Below, in pieces: positions 1-12,393 of a stretch of DNA of 64,000 nt. The stretch covers positions 248,001-312,000 of the forward strand of contig NC_080577.1 in assembly GCF_029962835.1 (NCBI RefSeq), given 5' to 3'. Every line of letters begins with the position of its first letter. The stretch's first letter is position 1. The position numbers were made by a program, and so were the translations under genes. The stretch is from Magnolia sinica. Its lineage: Eukaryota; Streptophyta; Magnoliopsida; Magnoliales; Magnoliaceae. Under the pieces are notes generated by a model. That model searched no databases. It worked only from the letters and a program-made list of their open reading frames with translations, and had not been told where the DNA came from.

Positions 1-673
1 TTTAGGATTCATTCCAGTAATTTGGACAGGTGAGAGCTTCTGTATATTTGTCCTCATCTATCAATTCCAGCATTTGCCTGTTGAATATCATATTCTTCTT
101 AACAAACAATTTATCTACAGGAATATCATATGGATTGTGTTGTGATGTTCATTATTTTGCTGTTTGTTACAAGAAAGGCTAATTTTATTGGCAAAAGAAA
201 AGGAAAAACAAAGGGAAGCAATTATGAGGCATCTCACCAGTACAAAAGTGTAAGCCTTCCAAGGTTCACAAATCTCTGAGGGCATATTTGTATTGGAGGC
301 ATGCTTGGTGTGGGATTGAAATTCTCAATCACTATGTAATGATTGTTTCCCAAGGCACTATGGAAACATGGATTTCATTTTTTAGAGGTATTGTTTTGAT
401 AACAAGCAAAATTCTCATATTCTCACAATGGTCATTTCATATTTTGTATATGAGAATCCAAACAACAAGTCACAGTTATTTGCTGACTAGCAGTATCTGG
501 ACCCTAACTACCGAAGTGTCATAAATATTAGGCATCTTGCTGGGGGGAAAGCTACATCTAGTACCAGACCAATGATTCAAGCAATATGCTTCATGTCTTC
601 TTCTTCTTCTTCTTTCTCCTTCAAGTGTGGAAACTCTAGGACTTGAAGTAATAGGATTTATTCTCATAACAAT
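1..673. other. No gene recognised
   Basis: I see no coding region with family similarity here. There is a short TTC microsatellite near 598-620. The end of this stretch, 674-689, is the left copy of the target-site duplication of the RTE element that follows. Confidence 0.5.
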
Positions 674-689
674 AATAAAGTGAAATGTT

Positions 690-3062
690 CATGAAGGAAA
701 AGAAAGTAGAGGATATGAGAGAGTACATGGTGGATATGGTTTTGGGAGAAGATATAAGATGGGGGATGTTATCCTTGATTTTGCTATGGCATACGATCTA
801 GCTCTTATAAACATATACTAAAACAAAAAAAAAAAAGAAAAAAAAAGAAGAGATGAACATTAATTACTTTCAATAGTGGATCATGTATAAGCCAAATCGA
901 TTTCTTTTTACTTGGGAAACAAAACGATTAATATGTAAGGATCATGAGATTTACCAGGAGAGAGTCTGACTACACAACATAGGTAATGGTTATGGATGTT
1001 TGCATTAAGAGATGGAGGAAAGGGAGTGGAATTAATAGGTCTCCAAAAACTAGATGGTGGAATTTGAAAGGAGAAAAAACAATGTTATTTATAAACAAAT
1101 TGATGGAAGTAGGAAAGTGGAATGTCAAGGAAGGAATAAATTTTATGTTGTGGAATGAGATGGTTGAATGTATTAGGAAAGTGACAAAAGATGTTTTAGG
1201 AGTATTTAGAGGGAAAAGCCAATCATATAAGGAAACTTGGTAGTGGAGAAAGTTATTCATGAGAAATGTTCATGTTTCAAAGCCTAGCAAGGGACTAGAA
1301 ATTATGATAATTTTGAACAATTTAAAGATTGCTAGAGAGTGGTAAGTGAGGCTAAACATAAGGTGTGTGATGATCTTTACAATAAATTGGGATTAGGAGA
1401 AGGTGAGGAAGATGTCTTCAAACCTGCAAAAATGAGAGAGAGGAAGGGTCGGGACCTAGATGATGTTAGGTGCATTAAGAGTGATACCGATGGGAACTGG
1501 TGAAAGACAATGAGATCAATGGAAGGTAGAGAAACTATTTTCATAACTTGTTAAATGACAACCACTTTGAGAGCACAAGGATAGAAGAAACCATAAACTT
1601 AAATGTTGTCGAAGACCATAGATACTTTCATAGGATTAGGATATCTTAAGCAAAAGAAGCTTTAAGAAAGATGGAACACGGAAGGCCTTGGTCCAAACGG
1701 TTGACAAAGTTGTTTAACAAGATTGTAAGATCGAAGAAATTGCCAAATGAATGGAGGAAAAGTACCATGGTGCCTATTTATAATAATAAAGGAAACATGC
1801 AAAGTTGCAAAAGTATTGTGGGATTAAACTTATGAGCTGTAGTATGGAATTTGGGAGAGAACGATTGAGCATAGACTAAGGCATGGTACAAATGTATTAG
1901 AAAATTAATTTGGTTTCCTGCTTGGGAGGTCTACCACTGAAGTTATTTCCTACTAAGGCAACCGATGGAGATACATAGGGAGAGGAGGATCTCCACATGG
2001 TCTTTATTGACTTAGAGAAAGCATACGACAGGATCCCTAGAGAGTTAATTTGGTGGGTGTTGGTAAAGAAAGGACTTTCAAGAGGATATATTGACATGAT
2101 TCAGGATATGAATGAGGGAACAGTAACCAATGCGAGGACCACTAGTGGAGAAAATTGAGTTCCCAATTACTGTAGGCTTGCACCACAGTCAACATTGAGC
2201 CCATACCTTTTTTGCATTGATAAGGAGGCATATGGGAGAAGAGATCCCATGGTGTATGTTGTTTGCAGATGACCTAGTTTGATTGACAACACGAGGGAGG
2301 TTATAAACGCAAAGCTTGGTTTATGGAGGGATGCTTTAAAATCGGGAGTTAATATTAATTGGACTAAAATAGACTACATGGAGTGCAATTTTAGTAATAG
2401 CTGGAGTGAAAACGAGGAAGTAGTTAAAATTGTTGACAAAAAAAGTTTCCTAAAATGACCACTTTTGATACCTTGGGTTAATAATTCATGAGAGTGGAGA
2501 GATTGAGGAGGCTGTTGCTAATAGTATTCAAGCTAGATGGAAAAAAAAAATGGAGATGTGCCTCTAGAGTTTTATGTGATCATCATATACCACTCAAACT
2601 GAAAGGGAAATTTTATAGGATAGTTATAAGACCAGCCATGCTTTATGGCACTGAATGTTGGGAAGGAACAACATGTTCATAGGATGAGTGCAGCTGAAAT
2701 GAGTATGCTGAGATGAATGAGTGGCAAAGATGAGGAAGGGTAAAATTAGAGAGGAACCTATTCAAGGTAACTTTAGGAGCAGCGCCAATAGATAACAAAA
2801 TGAGTGGAAGTAGACTTCAAGGATTTGGTCATGTGCAACAGAGACTAGGAACCGCACAGGTTAGGAGTGAGTTGATAAAAGTTTCAAGGCTTTAAAAGGG
2901 CAAGGGGAAGGCCCAAAAAGACATCAATGGAGGTAATAAGAAAAGACTTGATGACCTATGGTCTAATTGAAGATTTGGCCCTTGATAGAGTGGAATGGCG
3001 AAACTGAATTCATGTAGCCAATCCCAATTAATTGGGATAAGGTGAAGATGATGATGATGATG
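690..3062 (+). mobile_element. RTE-clade LINE, 5'-truncated, decayed, with target-site duplication
   Basis: A degenerate non-LTR retrotransposon. Around 730-810 it reads as the C-terminal part of an endonuclease (ILDFAMAYDL). From 986 it reads as the linker before the reverse transcriptase, and from about 1390 to 2760 as the RT with many stops and frameshifts (VFIDLEKAYDRIPRE near 1998-2045). It ends with the usual plant RTE tail: a CCCAATTAATTGGGATAAG block followed by TGA/ATG triplets at 3044-3062. Flanks are 674-689 and 3063-3080, AATAAAGTGAAAT(AT)GTT, a 16/18-bp duplication that fixes both ends. It lies downstream of the WD40 gene and is not functional. Two further RTE copies sit in introns of that gene. 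Confidence 0.85.
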
Positions 3063-3080
3063 AATAAAGTGAAATATGTT

Positions 3081-4563
3081 GACATTTTTTTTAATGAATA
3101 TTACCGAATCGAAAATAAATGTCCAATAACTAGTTGATCGGTTGATTCAATAAGAAATGGTAGCTGGCGCTTGATTTTGATGGTACCATCCAACTGAATC
3201 CAATTCAATTGTTTACTCAATGAGTGGATATTAAAGTTCATATTCAACCAATTCTTTTTCAAACTATCAAGTAGATGAATAAGAATCATAAGAAAGTGTT
3301 TCATTTTTCTATCATGATAAACTGTCTCGTACATATTATCTATTGAATTCAAACCTAAACTCTATTCATGATTCATTTCTATCTTATTGGCCGTTGTTCC
3401 TTATTTCAGCATCCTTGTTGTAGGATATCGATTTCCACCTACTCTTGTTTTATACCTTTTCAAGGATGAGTTCTGCCTATTTTCATATCTAGGATTCACA
3501 TATACAACATATCATTGTCAAGAGTCAATTTCTTATTATTAAGATATTTAGATTGTGGTTGGGAGAGGGCAGGGGGTTATGAAAGAGTATAATAATAATG
3601 TATTTGGATGCATTTGCTGCATTAAATACCATGGTTTAATAATGAACCGTTCTAATTTGTTGATAGTTCATAATATTAGTTGATAATTTTGTGAAAGATT
3701 CTTGTGGAAGGTTTCATTCATGCCTAATCATGTCAAGTAGACCTTGAGATAATTCTTAAATCATGAGTTGTTGGTAATGACTTGTGTCACAAACAGAGAC
3801 TAAAGCATGTGTTGGATGTAAAGCTGGTGTTAAAGAGTACAAATTGACTTATTGTACTCAGTTATATGAAACCAAAGATGCTGATATCCTGGCAGCATTC
3901 CAAGTAGCTACTCAACCCAGAGTTTCACCTAAGAAGCCGGAACTGTGGTAGCTGCCGAATCTTCTATTAGTACATGGACAATTGTGTGGACCGATGGACT
4001 ACTAGCTTGACTATTACAAAGAATGATGCTATCACATCGAGCCCACTCCTGGGGAGGAAAATCACTGTATTGCTTTTGTAGCTTACCCTTTAGACATTTT
4101 TAAAGAAGTTTTTGTGAATAAAATGTTTACTTCCAAAATGCTAATGAGGCGAAATCTACTATTTTTTTGCTATCGAAACAAGACAAAATCTCACGTAAAT
4201 GGACAATATCCACTATTTTTCCAATCCCACACCAAGGATTCCTCCAGTACAAACATGCCCTATGCTATTACAAGCAAAAGATTTAGCCCATGTGACCACA
4301 AACAATTTACCTCTCCTAGCACGTCTTCGTATTTGTCTTTCCTTTTTGCCCAAAATTCAAATAGACTAGAAACCAGCTAATAAAACTTGCCTTTGGGTTC
4401 CACTACCCTTCAGGCGAGGCGAAAAAAGAAAAGAAAAAGAAGAGCTAATTGAAGGAGGCGTGATTGAAGACAAATGAAAAGGGCCCAAAGATCCTTCCAT
4501 AGGCAGCTTTAGTAAAGATACAATGTGAGAATAAATGGTTGACGAACTCTGCATCCTACCAAC
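3081..4563. other. No gene recognised
   Basis: AT-rich sequence with only short open frames and no similarity that I can name. It may contain old, unrecognisable repeats. Confidence 0.4.
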
Positions 4564-5600
4564 TGTTAGGGTTGTGTGCCCTAGAAGGCCAATGTGAAGC
4601 TTGTCCATGGACGTGTATCTTGACAATTGATATTGATGATATGGCCGTAGATCATGATGACCGTGGACACCATAATTAATGTGGGTTTACCCCAAGCATG
4701 GGAAACCATGGGTCAAAAGAGAGTTTCCTCCATTGACCTTGGGAACTTAAGTTTGGGCATAACTCGTGTTCCATGGATCCTAGTACCCTGTTAGTCAGTC
4801 CATGACCACCACACAGGCTTTACAATGAAGTTGTGGTTATTCTTATATGGTTATCCTGTGCGAGGGGACCAATGACAAGTCGGGATGGAAGGTCTCCACC
4901 ATTGGGCTCAACAACAAGTCAGTGCCTTTGCCCCACCCCACATAGGAGTGCAAGTAATTCATGAAGATCTTGTTATTGGACCCATTGGATACTTACATTG
5001 GAAGATCAATTTAATTATCTAAACCAGGAGTCCCATCATGCCTGGACTAGATCGATTTGTGTATGTGACAGCTTTGACTAATCCTTAGACCTGAGGACAT
5101 ATGGTGCCTTCAAGTTACTCGTGTAATGTGTTGGCTCGCCTTACGTAGTCAACTGCAGTGCCTTATATGTTGGTGTGGTTGGGTGGATGCATTAGGATAC
5201 GATTGAGGTCCATATGATCCAACAAGGGGATTCACTAGTTACCTAGGAACACTTTATGGCTTAGATCTTGTTGATCAGACCATCCATCAAGTAGTTTTTA
5301 AATTAGGCCCGTCACTCAAAAGGTTTTAAGGCTTTATTAATTGTTTTAAACTGTTAATCTTTTGTTTTGACCATTCAAAATGGTTTAATCTGACTTAATG
5401 GTATTCCAATGGTTGAGATCTTGTGGTCTGCTATATGGTTTGCATTGGAATTGAATAGAGGCTGGATGACCATGATCAGTGGAGGGATTTGTTCAATTTG
5501 GGTACATGGATAAGGCACGATCATAGGCTCTAGATGTGGTTGGGTTCCTATTTGCTTCAGATCTTAATATAGCTTCTTCTTTTCTTCTTTTTTTTTTTTT
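4564..5600 (+). repeat. LTR-like dispersed repeat, copy 1
   Basis: Starts with TGTTAGGGTTGTGTGCCC and can be followed in parallel with the repeat at 19349-21126 for about 1 kb. Shared phrases include the 'ggtctccaccattgggct' and 'ttgactaatccttagacctg' blocks. The TGTTAG start suits an LTR. The right end dissolves into a T-rich tract at 5575-5630. No internal retrotransposon domain or second LTR is next to it, so a solo LTR or fragment is the simplest reading. Confidence 0.55.
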
Positions 5601-5630
5601 TTTTTCTCTCTCCTTTTTTTTTTTTCCTGA

Positions 5631-8550
5631 CTTGGTATTATCGACTCCCTTACCTGGGTCCTGCTGCTATTGATATGATTGTTGTCAGCAGGTGCCAGTT
5701 GCTGCTGCCGTATATTATGAAGACATGTATGTAAACTTCAAACTAGCGATGGAGACATCTGCTGAGATTGCAGGGCTCAGGCTATGGGTAACGAATGAGT
5801 TCATGCATTCTGGGTTGCGTGACGGAGGAGGTCAAGTTTTGGATCAGCTGCTGGGTATGCTCAAAGGAAGGAAGCCATTGTTTTAATGGTGTGCTGGTGT
5901 AGTCATTTTCTCTATCTGATCGTCTCCTGACATTGTCAATCTCTTCCCTGTTACAGTTATAATTCACATTTCATTGGGGAACTAGTTCAAGATAATCTTT
6001 TAGAGTCTGAGTCTTATTCTTCATTAGAAAACATGTATCTTGCTGACATGCAGGATTTCACGAATCTGGGCCCTGTGGTTTGGTGATCCAAACAGTTGAT
6101 CTGATGGATACTAATGTAGATAAGGTACACCCACCAATTCTCATAGGTTGACCTTCAAATATGACACGAAAAGAAGACAACAAGACAGCAACAAGATTTT
6201 CAGGGTGCGGGCAAGCTATCAGGTCAATGATTTACATTGCCACATCCATGGGGATGCTTGCATGTGAACAGAATTATCCATTTTCTGAAGAGCAGGACCC
6301 TTGGCCCTAGCTCCCATCTTCTTAGTATTATGATATATTGGATTTCTCTTCGTGTCAAGTTCATTTACTGGCAATTACTGTGGTTCAACTTGATTGCTTT
6401 TGCCAACTTTTAAACGAAGGAACACCTAGCATCTTGAAGCCACATGGTTGTGTGCAAGTCCGAACATCAGGTGGATCTGCTGCATGGAACCCTTGGTCCA
6501 CCTGATGATGGTAACAGTATGATATTCGGGCTGGGCATCTTCACTGTGAGTCCTAACCTGATTCATAACTTGGACGTGGCACAAGTTGATCCGTATATAA
6601 GAGCAGCTACAGGGGTGTAGAACTAGCAACACTTTGTTTTTCATTAGTAACTCCAAACCTAAAGCTGCTTGTGTTCGGGTGCTTGAATTTGGTGTTGAGT
6701 TCTTCACATCTTTGACGAATGGTGTTATCTCAGTCTTCATACGTGTCCAATGTTTGGTGTTATTGTAGATGGATTACAGACTGAGAAGTCAATGTGATTG
6801 GATGATTCAAGCCACAGCTTTTGACAGTTGAACATGGTACTATAAACCACTTCCATTTTAATACTGAATGGTGCTAACACAATTGGGACTGTTTTATTTA
6901 TGGAAAATTTAACAAAAACCCACCTAGGTATATTTTCATTCCTGTCTAGAAGTAGCGCCTACCATGGGGTATCTTTATTTTGAATCAGACTTTCTATATC
7001 TCCATTTTTACCCATCTTAAAAGATTGACAAGGTGCCTTACATTGCTCGCCAAACTATTTTTATAAGATACTTGTAGACAGGCTGTTGGATTTAGGTCAT
7101 GTTTCAACGATCCAAACTATTTTTATGATGGGCCTCATGTGGATGAGTAATGCTCAAAAATTACCCTCATATTGAAAATTTTAATCCTTAAATCATTTAA
7201 CACTTCATTTGAATATGGAGGACCTCAATTAACTTTTGCTTTGTGAGCCATTTAACCGGAGTTCAAAATCTTCTGCCTTGAAGATTTTTCTGGCAGCCAC
7301 CATCAGCTCTGATGTTGTCAGATCAATGGTTGGGTTGCCAAACATGACCCAGATCCTATGTTTATAATCCTGACGTATCTTAAGCGCAGTATATGGAACT
7401 ATTGCGGCAAATGTTTGATTATAGACTGTTGAGGGTTGCTAAGTCCGCAGCTTTCTTTAGATCCAAGTAGTTCATCAAGTGGGTCCCATTATCTAGATGG
7501 TGAGAACCATTATTTTAACCGTAGTACAGAAGATCAGCTGTAAAAAAAACTCACATGGACCACACCTACGGGACAATGTAAAATTGTTTGCAAAACCTTT
7601 TCAGCTTCACACGGTCTGGCCCGAGTTATTTATCATGGTGATACAGCACATGGCAACCCACATGCAAAAACCTATGGTCAGCATTACATTCCCACTGTTC
7701 CATGTGGTGTGACTAATCTGAGGCGAATTTTTTTCTTTTTTAAAAATAATCTCAGGAGCTAATATCGAGTGATGGACCTGATGAACGGAGTGGGGTTTAA
7801 ACTTAAAACATGGTCGGCCCGCAGACTGAAGGCATTTCATGGGGTGTGTAAAACTAGCGCTGTTGAGGACTCTGATCCCTTGCCCCCTTTCTCTATCACT
7901 TCTTCCACATGTCTAGCACTTGCCATACCCCTAGTGATGTTGGACGGCATCGAGCAGTCTTTTATGGTGAGGGTTTTTTTTTTTTTTGACAAAAACAGGT
8001 ACGAGGGGTACTTATAGAATGAGTTTTCAGGTTCTCTGCTGGGAGTTCTTTTGGTAATTTTCCCCTTTTATTAGTGTTATTTACTTGTGTCTTGATTCTA
8101 TCCATCTATGAACAATGCTACCGACTTTGGACAATTTAGATTTAGGTAGATGCCATGCGGTTGGTGGGTCATTGCCATTCAGACAAGTCCTGCGTTTCCC
8201 TTCTAGCAAGTAGGGGGCCATGGTTGCGGTGATCCAGACGTGGCCACCAAAAAGAGATACAGCAACAGCCTGCAATCGGGTCCAAGATTGGTTCCTAGGA
8301 TCATGAAATCTGGGAAGCTTTTAGGCATTGTCCATTTGCAGTGGACGCACCAGACCAGGAACCAGTATTAGTGAGCTGTTGAGAAAGTGAAACCCGACTA
8401 TACTGTCAGAGAGCCTCAAGTGAAGGAACCTTTAATTCCTTCGACATATTTATCAATAAGCCCAAGCCAAGAGGCAAATTGCCAGCCTCCGTTTGACTGA
8501 TGCGTTATAATACAATGCTCAGGCTGAGCGTGGGATTTCAGCTTGTAATA
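5631..8550. other. No gene recognised; unclassified repeat-like sequence
   Basis: Many short open frames on both strands and no recognisable domain. Phrases such as 'gggcctcatgtgg' and 'gtccacctga' recur elsewhere in the window, which suggests decayed transposon sequence rather than a gene. Confidence 0.4.
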
Positions 8551-8558
8551 GCTGAGAC

Positions 8559-10448
8559 CGGTGTTTTAACTTTTAATTATTGACAATATCAGCCGGTGTT
8601 TTAAATATCAACAATATCAGCTGATATATCTCAGGATATATCTTGTATCCCACCTGTAGGGGTACACATTTAACCGGTAGAACCGTGGAACCGGATCGGA
8701 ACCGTTGGATTGGTCCAGTTTGGTCCGGTTCTAAACAGCACCGGTTCCGGCTCCAGTTCCAAAATTGCAAGAACTGTTGGATACGGTTCGGTTCCGGTTT
8801 ACGGGCATGTAGAACCGAACCGAACCATCGACCCGAACCGTGGAGCCGATCTGTTGAACCATGGCCCAGAACCATGGATCTGAACCTTGGATCCAAGCCG
8901 TTAATCCCAACCAGATACACGTGTGCAAAATCTAAGCCAGTCAGGTGTTCCCCACTATTTGGCCGCATTTTCTCGAAAAAAAAAACTCTGTAACAATCTT
9001 GTGCACCTCACGTGCACAATAAATATGGATAATTGGCCAATCTCATCCCAACCACCCATTTGTTTCGTGACAGGTGGGTCCCACACGATAGCCAGATGTT
9101 CATGGCTTTTCAGACAAAACAGCTACAGACTGGAGCGTCCCGTGAACGAATCCGATCAATCATGTGTGCCTCATTTCCACATGTGAGTTTCTCGAGTGCA
9201 CTTAATGTGCGTGTGAGTTTAAAGTTCCAATAAAGGCCTTTCAAAATTCAAACCACAAACCCATTTACGCAGGGAGGGAACTCAAAATTACACAGAGAAG
9301 ATGTAAAGTAACCATCAGATCTCTCGCATGTTTTCTATGTTAGCACGTGTGTGAGCATTCAAATAGCAAAAGTACGCCCAAGCGGGTGTATTTCTTGGAT
9401 CAGCAGGTCCAATCTCATATTCCCCAAGTTATTTTTCCTCTCTAGCAATTCCAGTACAGAGTTCTAATGCTACCCGCAATGTCTCTCCCCCCTAATCTCC
9501 ACCTAATGTTCTCAGTGTTGTTGACTCCACGCTAACCCATGGCACGCCAATCAGGCCTCCTCAACGTCAACCTACTGATGAGCAACAACTACGCCTGATT
9601 TCACCCTCAGCGTGCGTGTTGTTGAAGTAACCACATTGAATCAGTTTGGAACCGTGGAACCGATCCGGAACCGAACCGGTTTTCACGGTCCGGTTCTGGT
9701 TCTGGTTCGGTTCTAGTGGGCTAACGGTCCAGTTCCGGTTCAGAAAATCCCAGAACCGTTAGGAACGGTTCAGTTCCGGTTTTACCCCAAAAACGGACCG
9801 AACCGACCCGTGTGCACCCCTACCCACCTGTGTAATACGAAACGCATAGGTAGTGCGATATATCGCACATGTTCTTCGATCTGGTGAGCATTTCAAATTT
9901 CAATCCTTTTTCATGTTTTGCATAATAAATCATAGATTGAGAGCTTCAATTTTGAGATTTGGAGGAGATGGGCCGAATTGCGGAAAATTGAAAAAAAAAA
10001 ATAAAAAATTCTCAATTTCTCACAAATCGTTTGCAATCTTTGTGTCTAAACATAAAATTAAACATGTATATAACCTGATCTAGTGATTCTTCTTTTGCTT
10101 TTGAATGCATTGCTTGTGTTTTCACATGTCTCCTTACATTTATAAATTACATGAATATACTTACATCATTTCAGTTAGACGGCGCATAGATTAGGGACCC
10201 CATACAAAGAAATCCTCTAATATGTAATTGTTTTTTGTAATTTTTAATTTATAAGTGTATTGATGTCTTTTTAACAATCACTAAATTTTTATTGAAAATA
10301 TCAACTAATTTCCCAATGTTACCCCATGTTTCCAACAACAGTGATACATTACACGATACAACCAATATATCCCATGCGATAACCGATACATATGTATCCA
10401 TATCCCAAGAATGCGATACAAAACGCAATACTGATATTTCGAACACTG
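8559..10448. mobile_element. Inverted-repeat element (CRGTGTTTTAAATA type) with a nested hAT element
   Basis: The left end near 8559-8620 carries CGGTGTTTTAA and GATATATC motifs. The right end near 10340-10448 carries the complementary set (GATACA/GCGATA and AACACTG). The flanks GCTGAGAC (8551-8558) and GCCGGGAC (10449-10456) agree at 6 of 8 positions, as an old 8-bp duplication would. The younger insertion at 8657-9822 accounts for 1166 bp of it, leaving about 0.7 kb, close in size and terminal sequence to the element at 36841-37495. No transposase is encoded. Confidence 0.5.
8657..9822. mobile_element. Non-autonomous hAT-type element with perfect 8-bp target-site duplication
   Basis: The termini are inverted: TAGGGGTACACA at the left and, read on the other strand from the right, TAGGGGTGCACA. 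The flanking CCCACCTG at 8649-8656 and 9823-9830 is identical. Eight-bp duplications and TAGGGGTG-type ends are typical of the hAT superfamily. Both subterminal zones (8673-8900 and 9648-9810) are dense in ACCGG/CCGGTT units, the kind of clustered motif that hAT transposases bind. There is no transposase reading frame, so it depends on a source elsewhere. Confidence 0.88.
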
Positions 10449-10456
10449 GCCGGGAC

Positions 10457-11463
10457 CATGGTTTAGTAATTCAAACAGTTGATAAATGGGCCTCATTTCT
10501 TATGGTCTGTTAACCCAAAATGCCCCAGATTGGAAGAACCAAAGCTATAGCATATTGAGAACTGATCACACAGGAAGGTAACCACTAAGTCGTACCGGAC
10601 CTTTACCACCAACTTGCCATTTACCCCATCGAAATGGCAGACCAAAAATAAGATGGTTGCACTCATCAGGTGGCCCTTGACACAACATACAGGTGTGGAC
10701 AATCAAGGAGCATTTAGTCTGACCATAGACTAAGGGGTGACCTTCATGATGGGGCCTACCATTTTCATGGTATTGAAAATATAGTTGGCAAATAAAATTG
10801 CAGCTTGAATCCACTGCTCAGTTCATTCCAGAAAGAAAGAAAAGGTGCCAGTCTGATGGTGGTCCTCACAGGTCCTGGGAATTCGGTAAAGAGGAAAACA
10901 TTGGCAGCTGAAAACAAGGGTCCAATAATTAACGCTCTTCAAATAGGATGACTGCAGCATAATTTAATTCACATTTAGACCCATTTAAATAAGGCAACAT
11001 AACCACCTCTTGAAGGAGGATGTTGCAGCAAGCAAAAGGCATTCATGAAAAACAAACTTGTTCCCTCACCTCTTACAAATACAAGAATGGATGATCCGAC
11101 CAGCTCTAGTGCAAAGGATTTCAATTCAAATGCCCACACCAGTCCTAGTACAAAGGATTTCCAATACCCAGAAGCACTTGCATGTTTTTCTTCCTTTTTT
11201 TTTTGGAAGATTGTGCATGTTTCTCTTATTCTCTTCCTTAAGAAAACCAGAGGTTGCTGGTTACCATCATGGTAAGAAATATCAACTGTACATGGGAAGC
11301 GCTCCATCTGAAAACAAAAAAAAATTGTAATCCAGAACCATGTCAGCTTTTTGTGAACTGGAGCGATCACTTCACCTTTTGTCATCAGTATTCCACACAT
11401 TGAATCTGTAACTTACAAATTCTGTAGTACTTTGGCACCAATAGTTATCCAGCACAAGAAAAG
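10457..11463 (-). other. 3' flank and probable 3' UTR of the WD40 gene
   Basis: This lies directly downstream (minus strand) of the stop codon at 11464-11466, so at least the part near 11463 should be transcribed 3' UTR. I cannot fix the polyadenylation site. A reading frame of 141 codons on the minus strand (10975-11400) has no recognisable similarity and a composition typical of untranslated sequence. The left part resembles unclassified intergenic sequence. Confidence 0.5.
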
Positions 11464-11607
11464 CTACAATTGGAAAGTGCCCAACTCCTGACGATGCCGT
11501 GTAAGCACTACTTTCCTTTCACCCACCCATATTAACCGATAAGAGAGGTCAAGATTATGGATCAAGAGTTTCAAACTGTCTGCATCACCAAATTCCCTTG
11601 TTTTCTC
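11464..11607 (-). CDS. WD40 gene, terminal exon 9
   Basis: 144 bp including the stop TAG at 11464-11466. It encodes EKTREFGDADSLKLLIHNLD, then LSYRLIWVGERKVVLTRH and the family's terminal ELGTFQL. The acceptor follows a CTGTTGCAG tract. Family members usually have YRLEW where this reads YRLIW. It lies 7.4 kb from exon 8, and the sense-strand copia element between them does not disturb the frame. Confidence 0.92.
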   Translation of the reverse strand, partial: EKTREFGDADSLKLLIHNLDLSYRLIWVGERKVVLTRHRQELGTFQL

Positions 11608-12348
11608 CTGCAACAGAGATCCAAAGATGATTCTCAATAATAGAATGACAATTCTTTCACTGAAATCTTAGTTTCGTCAAACGCATTGAAACTTCTATGC
11701 ACAAAACAATAGTTGGTGATCTGGAGTACATGGAAAAGAAATAACAGTTTTGTATTTCTGATCAATCTCAAAGGAGTACATGGACAAAAACCACAAACAG
11801 CAGAGGTCAACTAGAACTTTTTCAATATAGGTAAGTTCCTACTGACATACTGTATTTGAATTGATAACAGTATAAGAGAACTGGGAAAAAATAACTTAAT
11901 TTTTATGAATGGCAAAAATTTATCTTTACCAGTGGCAACACTTGGAGAGAAAAGGTAGGGACAGATGCATTATTAAAAGCAATGACCAAAGGGTATTGGT
12001 TAAGGACGATGAGATCAATGAGAGGTGGAGAAGCTATTTCCAGAACTTATTAAATGACAACCACTATAAGATAGAAGGAATCATTATCTCAAATGAGGTT
12101 GGAGCCCATGGATACTTTTGTAGGATTAGGATATCCGAAGTGAAAGGAGCTTTGATAAAGATGAAATTAGGAAAGGCCCTTAGACCTAATGGTTTGTATG
12201 CCGATAGAGGTTTGGAAGTGCAAAGGAGATCTTGATTTATTCTGGTTGACAAAGTTGTCCAACAAGGTTGTAAGATCAAAGAAAATGCCAGACCAATGGA
12301 GGAAAAGCACTGGTGCCTATTTACCAAAATACCAAAATAAAGGGAAGG

Positions 12349-12393
<45 letters not shown>

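Noticed and set aside
10975..11400. A separate 141-residue minus-strand gene downstream of the WD40 stop
   Set aside because: It begins within 70 bp of the WD40 stop codon, has no recognisable similarity, and is best explained as 3' UTR.
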